Positions 18,867 through 30,766 of a DNA stretch of 64,000 nucleotides are shown one piece after another. This DNA is from Arachis hypogaea (lineage: Eukaryota > Streptophyta > Magnoliopsida > Fabales > Fabaceae), in NCBI RefSeq assembly GCF_003086295.3, contig NC_092055.1:120953192-121017191 (forward strand), given 5' to 3'. How positions within the stretch are numbered: position 1 is the first letter of the stretch; every line of letters begins with the position of its first letter. Below the pieces are notes generated by a model, which worked only from the letters and a program-made list of their open reading frames with translations, did not search any database and had not been told where the DNA came from. The translations under genes and the position numbers were made by a program.

Positions 18867-20092
18867 AAAGCGAGTCCAAATATTATATATGGGAGAATCC
18901 ATATTTATGGAGGTGTGGTGCTGACCAGGTAATTAGACGGTGTGTGCCTCAATCAGAATTCTAGTCCATCTTAGAGGCCTGCCACTCATCTGAGAGTGGA
19001 GGACATTTTGGCCCTCAAAGAACAGCCAGAAAAATTCTAGACTGTGGATTTTAGTGGCCTACTCTTTTTAAGGATGCTGCTGAATTTTGTAAATCTTATT
19101 CCCCATGCCAAAGGTTTGGTAATATATCCAAGAGGTATGAGATGCCTCAACAGCTTATGCTTTTCTGTGAAATTTTTTATGTTTGGGGCATTAACTTCAT
19201 GGGTCCATTTCCAAATTCTAATGGTTACTTTTATATACTGTTAGCCGTAGATTATATTTCTAAGTGGGTGGAAGCAATTCCCGCCTGTACTGATGATGCT
19301 AACACTATTGTTTCCTTTGTTAAAAATCATATTATCTGTCGCTTTGGATCACCACGAGCAATCGTGAGTGATCAAGGCACTCATTTTTGTAACAGGAGAC
19401 TAACAGGATTACTGAAAAAGCATGGGATAATTCACAAAGTAGCAACAGCTTATCATCCCCAGACCAATGGACAAGCAGAGGTCTCTAACAGAGAGATAAA
19501 ATGTATTCTAGAGAAGATAGTAAAACCTCATAGGAAGGACTGGAGTGCTAGGCTACAAGATGCACTCTGGGCATATAGAACATCGTACAAGACACCCATT
19601 GGGATGAGCCCCTTCCGCTTAGTATACGGAAAGGCTTGCCACCTCCCCGTGGAGGTGGAACACAAGGCTTTCTGGGCTGTAAAAGAGTGCAACATGAATC
19701 CTACAAAAGCTGGTGCTGAAAGAAAGCTACAACTAGCAGAACTAGAGACCCTCCGCCTAGAAGCATATGACAACTCCAGGCGTTACAAGGAGAAAATGAA
19801 GGCTGTCCATGACAAGCATATAAAAAGGAAAGAATTCAGACCAGGGGAGTTAGTCCTACTATATAACTCCAGACTGAGGCTCATGCCAGGTAAACTGAGA
19901 TTAAGATGGGAAGGTTCATACAGAGTAGAAAAGGAAGAGCCATACGGAGTTTTCCACCTACGTCATCCTGTTAACTCCAAATTTCTTAAGGTTAATGGAC
20001 ATCGCCTAAAGCTTTACCATGGTGAGAAGATGAAGAATCAAAAGGAACTAGAGATCTTCCTCTTGGAAGATCCACCAAGAGACGCTGAATGA
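18867..20092 (+). pseudogene. pol: pol of C: integrase
   Basis: The zinc-binding N-terminal part (18870-19140) has stop codons (for example TAG at about 18961 and TAG near 19049) and an altered Cys pair ([10 protein letters not shown]). The core is open from 19142. The catalytic D-D-E are visible in [18 protein letters not shown] and [15 protein letters not shown], followed by [24 protein letters not shown] and a C-terminal domain ending DPPRDAE with TGA at 20090-20092. It would insert the DNA copy into the genome. The same order (HHCC, DDE, GPY/F-like end) is seen in H. Confidence 0.88.
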
Positions 20093-20286
20093 GCCTAACG
20101 AGCGTCCAACTTAAGTGCTAGGTGGGAGACAACCCACCATGGTATGATCGTTCCGTTTCAATCTTAGTTTTATTTTTCCTTTATTTTTATGATGTTAATG
20201 ACTCTTCTCATCATCCCTGCATTTAGCTACATACAGTTTGCATGTGCATTTTGCATAATAGTTTTTCATTTAAAAAAAAAAGGAGA
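20093..20286 (+). other. Post-pol spacer of C with conserved hairpin
   Basis: GGTGGG-AGACAA-CCCACC (20121-20138) lies 28 bp after the pol stop, preceded by AAGTGCTA. The rest is T-rich and non-coding. Confidence 0.7.
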
Positions 20287-20822
20287 GCACGCGACGCGAC
20301 AGCGTCGCTGACGTGTCCTCGTCACCAGTGCAATATGAAGAAAAGGAAGTTGACCAGTAAGTCACGCGAAAGCATGCCTGGAAGCATGCCTTAGGCACAA
20401 ACGTGCCCACGCGTCCGCATCACCCACGCGGCCGCGTCGTTTACGAAATAGCCTCCCCATGCGTTCGCGTCACCCACGCGAACGTGTGGCCCTGTAAATT
20501 TGACGTAAATAGGTGTATGGCAGCATGTTGCAATGGAGCTGGGCTGGACTGATGCTAGAAGCACCAGGTACATCACGCGACTGCGTGCCCCATGCGGTCG
20601 CGTCGTTTTCAAAACATCACCATTCACACGATCGCGTCAACCACGCGATCGCGTCACCTTAAAAATTTTGGCAAAAATTGTTTGAAACAGAGAGTCGCGC
20701 GAACGCACGGCTGCTCTCGCGCCATTCGCACAATTCAAGTGACGCGACCGCGTGACCCACGCGTCCGCGTCATTTGACACATTCACATGCCACGCGACCA
20801 CGTGACCCATGCGTCCACGTCA
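20287..20822 (+). repeat. Palindrome array type 2 in C, between pol and ORF2
   Basis: Many units of ACGCG-NN-CGCGT type, for example CACGCGATCGCGTC, GACGCGACCGCGTGAC and ACGCGTCCGCGTCA, spaced 10-40 bp. It is very CpG-rich in an AT-rich setting. It recurs in the LTR of C (24650-24812), in the solo LTR (30371-30564) and in F. Confidence 0.85.
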
Positions 20823-21645
20823 CATGCAGCGCACAGAATATTCAGATCAGCCAAAATATCTTATCTTTTCTTCCCCAAATCCTAATTTTTCTTTTCCTTT
20901 GTTATTTCTTTCTTCCCCCTCCACCCTTCTCTACTCATTCTCACTTTTTACCTTCTTCTTCCTTATTTTTCATATCCATCATCAAGGTTCTTTTTTTTCT
21001 TTCTTTACTTTTTACTTCCCCTTATCATTTTTATTTATGTTTTAAATTTTTCTTTTCACCTTCATTATCTCTATTTCTCCTTATTTTCTTTTTATTCCAT
21101 TTTATTGGTATTGAAAATTTATTTTGGTCTTTGTTTTTTATATTTTGCTTGTGGATTATCATGGAATTGTTTGACAATTATTATCAATTTTTAAAGGGTT
21201 ACTTGCATGTCTACTTTATATTTTTAAAAACATATTTACCATGCATGCTATGTGTTTGTGAAAAAGTCCGTATGGCATCATGCACTACCTTCATGTTATC
21301 ATACTATCTTAATGCCTGCCTTTCACAAAACCCCTTTTATATTTTATTAATTTAATTTAATTGTCAATACAAACAGGTTATTAGTTTGAAAGACTTGGTA
21401 ATCTAACTTGGACATTGAATGCTTGTTCTATGCTACTCATGCCTTTGCCAGCATGCCAATAAACATCTTGCATTTAATTACCATCACATGCATTTACTAT
21501 CTTACCTTTGATGACCTTTTCACATGTAGTCTAGACCATGTGTTAACGACATCCTTCTTTACCATGCATTGATTACCACTCATAATATTCGCTCCCTTGC
21601 TCAAACCCTTCACTTTACACATTACTATCTCTTTCTTTTTTCAGG
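20823..21645 (+). other. T/C-rich leader upstream of ORF2 in C
   Basis: 20870-21130 is a pyrimidine-rich tract (TTTCTTTCTTCCCC...). The remainder is AT-rich. Long open frames here (for example 20774-21355) are low-complexity Phe/Leu/Ser and not supported. 21240-21330 (ATGCATGCTATGTGTTTGTG) is matched on the minus strand in F near 56180-56225. Confidence 0.6.
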
Positions 21646-22896
21646 ATGGCCACCAAGAAAGGAAAAGAGAAAGCTATTTCCAAACCACCAGCAAGGAGAG
21701 GAACAAAAAGAGCATTAGTGGCTGAGCCATCTTCAACAGCAGTAAAGCCCTCAACAAAAAGAATCAAGAGGATCATCAAGGTCGATAAAAAAGAAAAAGC
21801 CTTTCTAGCAAAGGACACTACGTGGTTTCCTAACCGCTACTGTGAGCAGATGTTCCCCATCCTAGCAGAGAGGAATTAAAACAATGAATACCTTCTTATC
21901 CTCCCAACCCGCATTGCTGAATTTGTTGAGCCACAAATTGAACGAAGATAATGGGAATTCCTATGGAGACAGCCACGGCAGGTCAATCTCTCATGGGTAG
22001 TAGAATTATACTCCAACTTTCACGTGCCTACCATGCAGTCTGTCTATGTCCGTCAGAAGCAAGTCCCTATAACTGAAGAGGCCATTCAACAAGCTTTAGA
22101 TCTTCCCCCTGCTCCAGAAAAATTGGACGCATTCTAAGAAGCCCCACTCAAGTGCCAGACATACCAATTTGACTGGGACGTCGTTCTCAGAGTTATAGCA
22201 CAACCTGGCAGCAGATTGATCTATGGATACCATCGATCTCGACCAAAAGGGATCTCGGCTTCAGCACTTACCTTGGAGGCTTGAGTATGGGCACAAATCA
22301 TGTCCCATTATGTATTTCCGAGCACTCACGAGTCCTCCTTTACTGCAAATATGGCTATTTTACTCTGGTGTATCCTTACAGACCAGCACCTAAACTTACC
22401 AAGACACATCCAGAATGCAATGGGACACGTACAAATTGCAGGCAACTTACCTTTTCCTGCCTTGGTTTTAGATTTCGTCTAAGTAGCCGGAGTCTCCTAC
22501 AGAGCTGGGGACACCAAAGCATACTCCCCCGGGATGATCAGTACGTCCCTAACGGGAAATATATCAGACCACCAGCAGCCACTACAAGCCAGCCTACAGA
22601 ACCGGCTGAAGACATTCCTCCTTCAACACCACAAGCACCTACAATAAACAACTGCTCCATCAAATACTTGAAAGGTTGGATCGGCAGGAACACAAAGCAA
22701 AGCTAAGAGAGCGCCGTAACAAGTGCCGATTCACATACCTCAAGGAGCTACTTTTGGGAAACTACAAAGACCCAGACACCTCGGAGTCCACTTCATTTAC
22801 CAGCACAGGGAGCCATGATGATCCCGATGGTGGAGCCCCTGCTACCAGCCCCCCTCTGTTCCTGACAGATGGCACCGAGGACGGTGCAAAGCCTTA
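21646..22896 (+). pseudogene. ORF2 of C: putative plant transposon protein, decayed
   Basis: Starts MATKKGKEKAISKPPARRGT, a Lys-rich N-terminus shared with the ORF2 remnant of F (MATKKGKEKA). A TAA after ILAERN (about 21877) ends the first open part. Further on, in shifting frames, come NLSWVVELYSNFHVPTMQSV, RQKQVPITEEAIQQALDLP, IMSHYVFPSTHESSFTANMA and ILTDQHLNLPRHIQNAMGHV. These fit the same 'putative plant transposon protein' family as 8684-9832, though from a divergent branch. Several stops and frameshifts make it non-functional. Confidence 0.72.
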
Positions 22897-22909
22897 AGTG
22901 TGGGGAGGT
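22872..22909 (+). other. Hairpin/PPT-like module at the end of ORF2 (C)
   Basis: GCACCG-AGGA-CGGTGC (perfect 6-bp stem, 22872-22887), then TTAAGTGTGGGGAGGT (22894-22909). The second part is the same as the tract before the 3' LTR (24334-24347), so C holds two copies of the module about 1.4 kb apart. Confidence 0.75.
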
Positions 22910-24310
22910 CAGTCAGTACCTGACTTCCGGAGGTAAATTCTCTTCCCTAAACACCAATAAAATAGGATATTTAGTTAATTTTTCTTTTGTTTAGGATAGA
23001 ATAGATTGCATAATAATAGGTTAATTGCATGCATGTTCTACTTGGTTGAAAATAATAAGTTTCTTCTAAGACCCTATTTTCTGAAAAATTTCACTAATTT
23101 AAATCAAAACCTTTGTGTAAACTTGTTTGAAGTTGTATTTGGAACATAGTTTAAAAAGCTAAGAACACACAACCCGTGAGATTTTGAGCCTAATTACATG
23201 GTTACATTATTTAACCATAAATATTTTATTCTTGTGTGTTTACTTCTCTATGATTGTGATTTTTATTTTGTTTCATCCTATATGTCCAATGTTTAATGTA
23301 TTTACATGCTTGCATATGATTGAGGCCATTTTTTGATTTTAACTCACTTATCCCAAATAAGCCTACCCTTTAAATTATCTTTGTCAGCCACTTTGAGCCT
23401 TTTAATCCCATTTGTTCTATATTTTACCACATTACTAACCTTAAGCGGAAAAACAATTAAATATCTCAATTGAATCTTTAGTTAGCTTAAGATAGGGATG
23501 GTGTGTTAATTGAGTATGGGAAAATTGTGGGAACAAGGGTTAATAAGGGGATGCTTCATGATAAAATAATGGGAATTTGGGTACCTACTCATGTGAAACT
23601 ATGAAAATTCAAAAAATCCATGTGCATTGATAATGTTATGTTTATTTTTATTCCAATTAAAAAAAATCCAAAAATATTCAATAAATAAATAAATAAGGGG
23701 ACAAAATTACCCCAATGTTAAGTTAATGAAAAATCAATGCATATGTGACAAAATTAAAGAAAGGTTGATACATGAGTATGTAATGCAAAAGTGAGAATTT
23801 TGGGTAGCTAGGCATGATTCTAGAGTTATATAGAGTGTATGTATGTTAGGTGAAAGCTTAGGTTAATTAAAGCTCACTTAGCCATATACATATACCCTTA
23901 CCCTTACCTTAGCCCCATTACAACCTTGAAAAAACCTCATGATGTTTGCATTGGTATGTTAAATATTGTTGATTGGTTAGGTGAAGAACAAATTTTAGAA
24001 AGCATGACTAGAGAAGAGTAGAGTGATTACCCTATACACTTGAGAGAATAGAGTGCACATACACCATCAGTGAGGGTTCAATGCTTAATTCTATGTTCCC
24101 TGCTTTCATGAGCTATCTTCTTACAATGTTACCTGTATTTACTATATAAATTGAGTTAGTGAAATCTAATTTATATTTGTCTTGAAGGGCTCACTTACTT
24201 TTAACCAAGTAGACAAGAAGCATATAGTTGCATTTACATATATATATAGGTTGCATTGCATTGCATGAGTTTTACATGTCCCAACTCATTTACTTTATCT
24301 CCTTCAACTA
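22910..24310 (+). other. 3' UTR of C, AT-rich
   Basis: No ORF or repeat I can support. Homologous in reverse to 54260-55650 of F (for example CATACACCATCAGTGAGGGTTCAATGC-like text near 24060), so this is family 3' UTR. Confidence 0.6.
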
Positions 24311-24347
24311 AGCATGAGGACATGCTAATATTTAAGTGTGGGGAGGT
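24311..24347 (+). promoter_or_regulatory. Hairpin plus polypurine tract before C 3' LTR
   Basis: AGCATG-AGGA-CATGCT (24311-24326), then AATATTTAAGTGTGGGGAGGT ending at the LTR start. AAGTGTGGGGAGGT (24334-24347) is a typical purine-rich plus-strand primer. Confidence 0.82.
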
Positions 24348-25845
24348 TGATAAACCATTATTTTATGATTCATATTGTGTTTAATTGTGTGGTTTTATCA
24401 AATCTTTACGCACTTATTCATATTATAAGCATGTATTTACAATTCCTTCCCAAAATCACTCCATGGTTGAAAACTTGCTTCCCAGAGACTTTTAATTATG
24501 TATTTTAATTCTCCTTTATCCCATTCGATGCCGTGATTTGTGAGTTAAGTGTTTCAAGCTTCATAGGGCATGAATGGCTTGGAAATTGGAGAGGAAGCTT
24601 GCAAAAATGGAAGGAACACAAGAAACTAAGGAGATGACCAGCGAGCAATGACGCGAGCGCATGGCTCACGCGAACGCGTGAAGTGAAGAATTCACAGCGA
24701 CGCGGACGCGTGCCTGACACGAACGCGTGGATTGGAGTCTGCACGAGTGACGCGAACGTGTGACAAGGAAAATCGCTGACTGACGTGAACGCGTGGACGA
24801 TGCGTACGCGTGACCTGCGCGATATGCAAAAATAACAGAATACACTGGGGGCAATTTCGGGCCGCTTTTTGACCCAGTTTTCGGCCCAGAAACACAGATT
24901 AAACCTAGAGAACATGCAGAGACTCAGGAGGTATCCACACAGATTCAGATTCATCACATTAGAATTACACTTAGTTTCATATCTGAGTTTTGAGAGTTAC
25001 ATTACATTGATAGTTTTATGCTTTTGCTTGGATTTTTGGATGCTGAAAGTCATTACCTCCGTTGAAGATATTACTTTAGTTTGTTTCCTTATTCCTTTAT
25101 TTTTAATTAGTTACTCATTGACTCTATTCAATTAAGTATGTTACATTTTGAATTTATTAATATATGAAGTTATTTTTATTTTAATTAATTTTAATTCTTT
25201 ATTTTAATTTAATTAATCATGTCTTCTCGTATTTTTATGATTATTAATTTCATGTCAATGGAGTAGAATTTCTACTTGACATGGGGGTTGATTAAGAGGT
25301 GATACTTGAGTTGGAATGCTCAAGTGCTTGGTTAAACTGGACGTTGTTGGCTAATTCCATACCTACTAACACTAGACCTCCCCAAGGGAGAGGACTAGGA
25401 CCTGAGGGTAAGAGTTAGTTTAATCACCATACCTTTCCTTACTTAGTAAGGGAAATCGAGTGAGAACAACAACCTTTTTACACCACACTTGAGAAGATTC
25501 CAACAAGGATAGAAGTTCCACTTAATTATTCCCCCAGTCAAGGCCTTTTATTCAGAATATCAATAATTATTTTCAGTTTATCTTTTTATTGCCTTAGTTC
25601 ACAATTATTTTAATTACTTATTATCGAACTCAACTTTCTGAGAATTTTCTGATTAATAAATTAGCACTCTTTCCTGCAACTCGTTGGGAGATGACCTGGG
25701 ACTCATACTCCCAGTATTTTATTTCTAAAATTTGTGACAACCCTTTTTAAATTGGTGAGGCAGATCTTAGCTGGTTAAGAGCTATACGTGCAACGCTGTT
25801 CTCTTAATTGAAACCTCTTAATTGGTTAACCTCTGCCACGCATCA
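24348..25845 (+). repeat. 3' LTR of C (1,498 bp)
   Basis: Starts TGATAAACCATTATTTTATG, as the F LTRs do on the minus strand, and ends CCACGCATCA. It contains palindrome array type 2 (24650-24812). The end is fixed by the resumption of D gag sequence (ACTCCCGACTAGG), which matches 34188 onward in E. Confidence 0.85.
24650..24812 (+). repeat. Palindrome array type 2 in C LTR
   Basis: Units such as CACGCGAACGCGTG, GACGCGGACGCGTG and TGCGTACGCGTGAC in the upstream third of the LTR, parallel to the type 1 arrays in the O, X, H and J LTRs. Confidence 0.82.
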
Positions 25846-26860
25846 ACTCCCGACTAGGAGAAACTTCAAAATCCGGATTCTCCTACCCACCTCGCGACAA
25901 GGATAAAGAGTCCAGGAAAAAAAAACCAGCCTACTAAAAAACCTAGAAAATACCATAATTACACTCCCCTTAGGGTGTCCCTTGTGGATGTTTACAGAGA
26001 GATATGCAACACTGAGAAGATCTCACCCCCTGGCCCGATTAAGCATAAAAGAGGAGGAAGTCGGACGGAGTACTACGAATACCACCGAGTCTACGGGCAC
26101 CCCACCAACGAATGCTACGACCTAAAGAACGTCATAGAGAAGCTAGCCCGGGAAGGAAGACTAGACAGGTTCCTAGCCAACAAAACAGACGAACCGAGGA
26201 AAAGAAGAAGGGACGAAGAGGTTGGACGAGCTGAACGTCCCCCTCACCCTCCTGAGAGGCATGTTCACATGATAAATGGTGGATTCACAAGAGGAGGGAT
26301 CTCTAAATCGTCTCGCAAAAGACATCTTAAAGAGGTATATCATGTCGAAAGAGACTGGTCACCCGACCTCCCCACTATTACTTTCACCAAAGAAGACGCC
26401 ATGGGCATCATCCCAGGGCACGATGATTCCATGGTCATTACCATAATACTTGCCAACGCCAACCTCTACCGAACATTAATCAATCAGGGAAGCTCTGCGA
26501 ATATACTGTTCAAAACCACCTTCGACAAGCTCGGTTTATAAATAGCCTATTCGGGCTAGGAGACGCTCCAATTCAACCATTAGGGTACATCTCATTACAC
26601 ACAACCTTTGGAAAAGGAATTCGGTCTAGGACGTTGAGCATAAACTACATTGTAGTTAACGTGAGCTCAGCCTACAACACTTTAATAGGTCGGACAACGC
26701 TAAACCAGCTCACCGCCGTGGTCTCCACTCCACATCTATGCATGAAGTTCCCCATTCCAGAAGGAATTGTTACCATAAAAGGGAGACCAAAAACTAGCGC
26801 GACGCTGTTACAACGAAAGTCTGAACCTCAAAGGTGACCCCAGAGGAAAAGAAACCAATC
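25846..26860 (+). pseudogene. gag-pro: gag tail and protease of D
   Basis: Resumes gag at the site where C inserted. A CCHH-like knuckle region reads YYEYHRVYGHPTNECYDLKN, followed by IEKLAREGRLDRFL and a basic KRRRDEE stretch. The aspartic protease has LINQGSSANILF where E has LIDQGSSADILF, so the catalytic Asp is Asn in D. A deletion of about 25 bp just after TTFDKLGL (26541) shifts the frame. The remaining protease part (LIGRTTLNQLTAVVSTPHLCMKFP) is in another frame at 26634-26837. Confidence 0.82.
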
Positions 26861-28340
26861 CTATAGAACTCGGGGGAATCTAAGCTCATGAAGAACTCCG
26901 CCCTCAGCCAGAAGGTGAAACCCAAGAAGTTCAAATTGGAGACGCCCCAGATAAAATAACAAATATAGGAGCAAATCTGAGAAAAGACTTAAAGGAACTG
27001 CTAATAAAGCTCCTAAAGGATAACTCCGACCACTTTGCATGGAAGGCCGCCGACATGCCTGGTATTGATCCCGGACTAATGTGCTACAAGTTAGCCGTAT
27101 ATCCAGTGTCTCGGCCAGTACAGCAAAAATGTAGGAAGCTCGGCCTAAAAAGGTTGCAAGCTGTAGAGGAGTAGGTACAGGCCTTGTTGGAGGCAGGGTT
27201 CATAAGGGAGGTAAAATACCCATTATGGCTAGCCAATGTAGTGTTGGTCAAAAAGTTAAATGGGAAGTGGCGGATGTGCACCGATTACACCGACCTCAAC
27301 AAAGCCTGCCCAAAAGATCCCTACCCACTCCCGAACATCGACACACTAGTTGATGCTTCGTTAGGCTATCAGTACCTCTCCTTCATGGAAGCTTACTCGG
27401 GATATAATCAGATACCAATGTATCAACCCGACCAAGAGAAGACATCATTCTTGACCCCAAAAGCAAACTATTTCTATATAGTTATGCCCTTCGGACCAAG
27501 AACGCAGGGGCTACCTACCAAACACTGATGAACAAATTCTTCACTGACCAGATCGGAAAGCTAATGGAGGTTTATGTAGACGACATACTGCTAAAATCAC
27601 AAAGTGAGGAATCGTTGTTATCAGACCTCACTAAAGTATTCAACACCATAAGAAAGCATGGTATGCGACTTAACCCCATAAAGTGCACCTTCGCGGTAGA
27701 AGCTGGCAAATTTCTGGACTTCATGCTCACCAAAAGAGGAATCGAAGAAAACCCAGATAAATGCCAGGCCATGAAAAGTCCAACCTGTATCAAGGAGGTC
27801 CAGCAGCTCAATGGAAGACTAGCGGCTCTGTCTAGGTTCCTAACTGGATCAGCCTTAAGATCTCTCCCCTTCTATGCAACATTAAGGAAGGGAAAGAGGT
27901 TCGAGTGGACCCCAGAATGCGAACAAGCCTTCCAAGATTTCAAGAAATTTCTGGGGTAACCACCTGTCCTTACTCGACCTCGGGAAGGTGAAGAGCTCAT
28001 ATTATACCTCGCCGTAGGAAGTCGGGCAATAGCATTAGCACTAGTAAGAGAAGACAAAAGTGGGCAACAACCCATCTACTTCATCAGTAAGGCTTTACAA
28101 GGGGCTGAATTAAACTATCAAAAGATAGAAAAGTTCACCTACTCCCTCATACTCACTTTTCGACGACTCCGACCATACTTTCAAGCTCACACCATCAGAG
28201 TACGGACCAACCAACCCATAAAGGGGATCTTACAAAAAATAGACTTAATTGGAAGAATCCTACAATGGACAGTCGAGTTATCTGAATTCGACATCAAGTA
28301 TGAAGCTTGGACAGCTATTAAATCCCAATACCTGGCCGAT
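26861..28340 (+). pseudogene. pol: pol of D: reverse transcriptase and RNase H
   Basis: RT motifs: VKKLNGKWRMCTDYTDLNKA, DPYPLPNIDTLVD, motif A as FMEAYSGYNQI (Glu where E has Asp, so the first catalytic Asp is lost) and YVDDI intact at 27573. Stops and shifts occur at 27174 (TAG), about 27526 and 27957. RNase H follows (QPIYFISKALQGAELNYQKIEK). Compared with E it is the less broken copy, but its active site is altered. Confidence 0.85.
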
Positions 28341-28703
28341 TTCGTGGTAGAGTATACTGACACCCCGGGTACCCCCACAAAGTGGAGCCTTTATGTAGAT
28401 GGCTCCTCAAACAAAATCGGGAGTGGTGCATGCGTCATTTTAGAAAGCGATCAGGGAACCCAAATTGAGCTCTCCTTAAAGTTCGAGTTTCCTGCCTCAA
28501 ATAACCAGGCTGAATATGAAGCACTACTGGCTGGTTTAAGGCTGGCTAGGGAAGTGGGATCTCAAAGGCTTACCATCTTTAGCGACTCCCAAGTAGTCAC
28601 TTCGCAAATAGAAGGGAGCTACCAAGCTAAGAATCCCACTATGAAAAAATACCTTGACAAAACCAAAGAACAACTTAGACAATTTAAGGGATATGAGGTC
28701 TGA
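28341..28703 (+). pseudogene. Second (plant-type) RNase H of D
   Basis: An open 119-residue stretch with WSLYVDGSSNKIGSGACVIL, NNQAEYEALLAGLRLA and IFSDSQVVTSQIEGSYQA: the D-E-D of an RNase HI fold distinct from the RT-linked RNase H just upstream. An added archaeal/plant-like RNase H between RT-RNase H and integrase is a known mark of the Tat/Ogre lineage. It ends with TGA at 28701-28703. Confidence 0.82.
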
Positions 28704-29231
28704 CACATACCCCGAAAACAGAATGCCCGAGCTGATGCACTCTCAAAACTAGCCAGCACCAAACCAGGGGGCAACAATAGAAGTCTCATCCAAGAAACAC
28801 TCTGAAGTCCATCAACCTTGGAGGAAGAAAAGATCCTAGCCATATCAGGACAGGATCAAGGATGGATGACTCCCATAATCAACTACCTCAAGTCAGAAAC
28901 ACTTCCCGCAGACAAAAAGGAGGCAAAAAGGCTAGTACGAGAAGCACAGTACTACACCATAATACAAGATGTCCTATATAAGAAAGAAATCTCTACACCT
29001 CTCCTAAAATGCGTCCCGACCTCCGCTACAAGGGAAGTCCTTGAAGAAGTCCACAGTGGCATGTGTGGCAATCACCTTGGGGAACGAGCCCTTGCCAAAA
29101 AGGTACTCCGAGCTGGGTTCTACTGGCTGACCTTGCAGAGGGATGTAACAGAGTTTGTCAAAACATGCCCACCATGCCAGACGCACGCCAACTTCCACAT
29201 AGCTCCACCTGAGGAGCTCATCTGCGTTTCT
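28704..29231 (+). pseudogene. integrase N-terminal part of D
   Basis: From 28818 it reads through AISGQDQGWMTPIINYLKSE to the zinc-binding HHCC module (HSGMCGNHLGERALAKKVLR, then TCPPCQTH). It is cut at 29231 by the solo LTR. The integrase core continues at 30767. Confidence 0.82.
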
Positions 29232-30766
29232 TGGTGTGGTATTTATTACCCACAAACTAACCGGCAAGTGCACCGGGTCGTACCAAGTAATACCTCAGGT
29301 GAGTGAGGGTCGATCCCACGAGGATTGAAGGACTAAGCAATAATGGTTAATTGATTTACTTAGTTAGGCAAACAAAAAGTAGTATTTGAGAGTTCAAAGA
29401 CATTAAACAATATAAAGAATATTAAAGAAAGACAAGTAAATAAGCTGGGAATAAAGTATGGAGAAATAGTTAAGGCTTCAGAGTTATCTATTTTCTGAAT
29501 TGACTTTTCTTATTAATTTATTTTAATCATGTAAGATTTAATTCATGGCAACTATATGTGACTAGACTCCAATTCCTTAGACCTTTCTAGTCTCCTCTAA
29601 AATTCATCAACAGCCAATTCCTTGGTCAATTAATTCTAATTAGGGGGTAAAGTTTAATTCTAGTTATATGCCACAGAAATCCTAATTATCCAAATATAAG
29701 AGGATTATATGTCACGTGTCCCGTTAAATCTAGATAATTAAAATTTAGGAGAATATGTTTTCAAGCTGTTGTTCAAGTAAAGAGCTTTTTCAAGTTATAC
29801 AAGAATGCAATTAGAAAGAGGGTCATACTTCAATTCCACCCAAATTCATAAAATAAAGAACGAAAATAATTCTTGAAATATAAATCAAAACATGAATTAA
29901 AATATAAAAACAATAAAATCAATTCATACAATAGATAGAGCTCCTAACCTTAACAGTGGAGGTTTAGTTGCTCATCGTAAAGAGAAAATAAGGATTCTGA
30001 TAAAATATATTTTTGGTAGTTTGAATGGAATAATGTTGTTCTGGAATCCCCCTGTTGGAATCCCCTTTTATATCTAATCCTCATTAATTTAAAATCTATC
30101 TTCTTCAACTAAAATAATATCTTTTTCTATTTTATAATAAAAATTAAAGTTTAAATTAGAATTAATTAAAGAAATCAGCATGTCTTCAATTGATGGATGG
30201 GGACCACTTGCTTCGTAGGGTCCACGCCTAACTTGGAGTGGGCATAATCATTCTTGTGTGAATCTCCCTTGAGTCTCTGCTATCCCCTGACTCTAGTTTG
30301 TGTTTTTGGGCTGAAAACTGGGTTGAAACTTGGCCTGAAATCGCCCCAGCGTTTTCTGTGAATTCTGCATGTCGCGTATGTCACGCGTACGCGTCAGTCA
30401 TGTGTATGCGTCGATGGTCTTTTTCACGTGTCATGCGTACGCGTTAGGTACGCTCACGCGTCGCTGAGCATCTTCGCTTTTCACACGTACGCATCAGGTA
30501 TGCGTACGCGTCGCCATGGACAGCTTCAAATCACGCGCACGCGTCAGGCATGCGCACGCGTTGCTCCTTGCTGGTCAGCTCCTTGGTTCATTCTCTTTCT
30601 CTGCAGAAACTCCATCAAATCCATCTGAATGCTACCTAGAATAAACAGAATTGTATAAGACACAAAGCAGCATCCATAGTTGTTAAAAGATAATTAATTC
30701 TTGATTAAACTCAACAATTTAAATGCAAATTCACTAGGAAAAGATAAGAAAGCTGCTCACGCATCA
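29232..30766 (-). mobile_element. Solo LTR inserted in D integrase (1,535 bp)
   Basis: Plus-strand ends are TGGTGTGGTATT and CACGCATCA, that is TGATGCGTG...CACACCA on the minus strand. Target copies are TTTCT (29227-29231) and TTTTT (30767-30771), one mismatch; E shows the empty site (37567-37580). It has the U5 box (29254-29326, minus), TATAAAA at 30066-30072 (minus) and palindrome array type 2 at 30371-30564. No internal region remains, so it arose by LTR-LTR recombination. Confidence 0.88.
30371..30564 (-). repeat. Palindrome array type 2 in the solo LTR
   Basis: TCACGCGTACGCGTCA and close variants, about five units, upstream (minus strand) of the TATA box at 30066-30072. Confidence 0.82.

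Larger units (their letters stand above)
17369..25845 (+). mobile_element. Element C: Athila-like element, right arm (pol to 3' LTR)
   Basis: Opens in the middle of pol, because O inserted there, and runs through RT, RNase H, integrase, post-pol hairpin, palindrome array type 2, ORF2 pseudogene, hairpin/PPT and 3' LTR (24348-25845). It lies inside gag of element D: the D gag reading resumes at 25846, and ACTCC (25846-25850) is the predicted target duplicate. The left arm is off-window. Confidence 0.82.

Noticed and set aside
20774..21355. 193-codon open frame, Phe/Leu/Ser-rich
   Set aside because: Low-complexity pyrimidine tract with no conserved homologue in frame in F.
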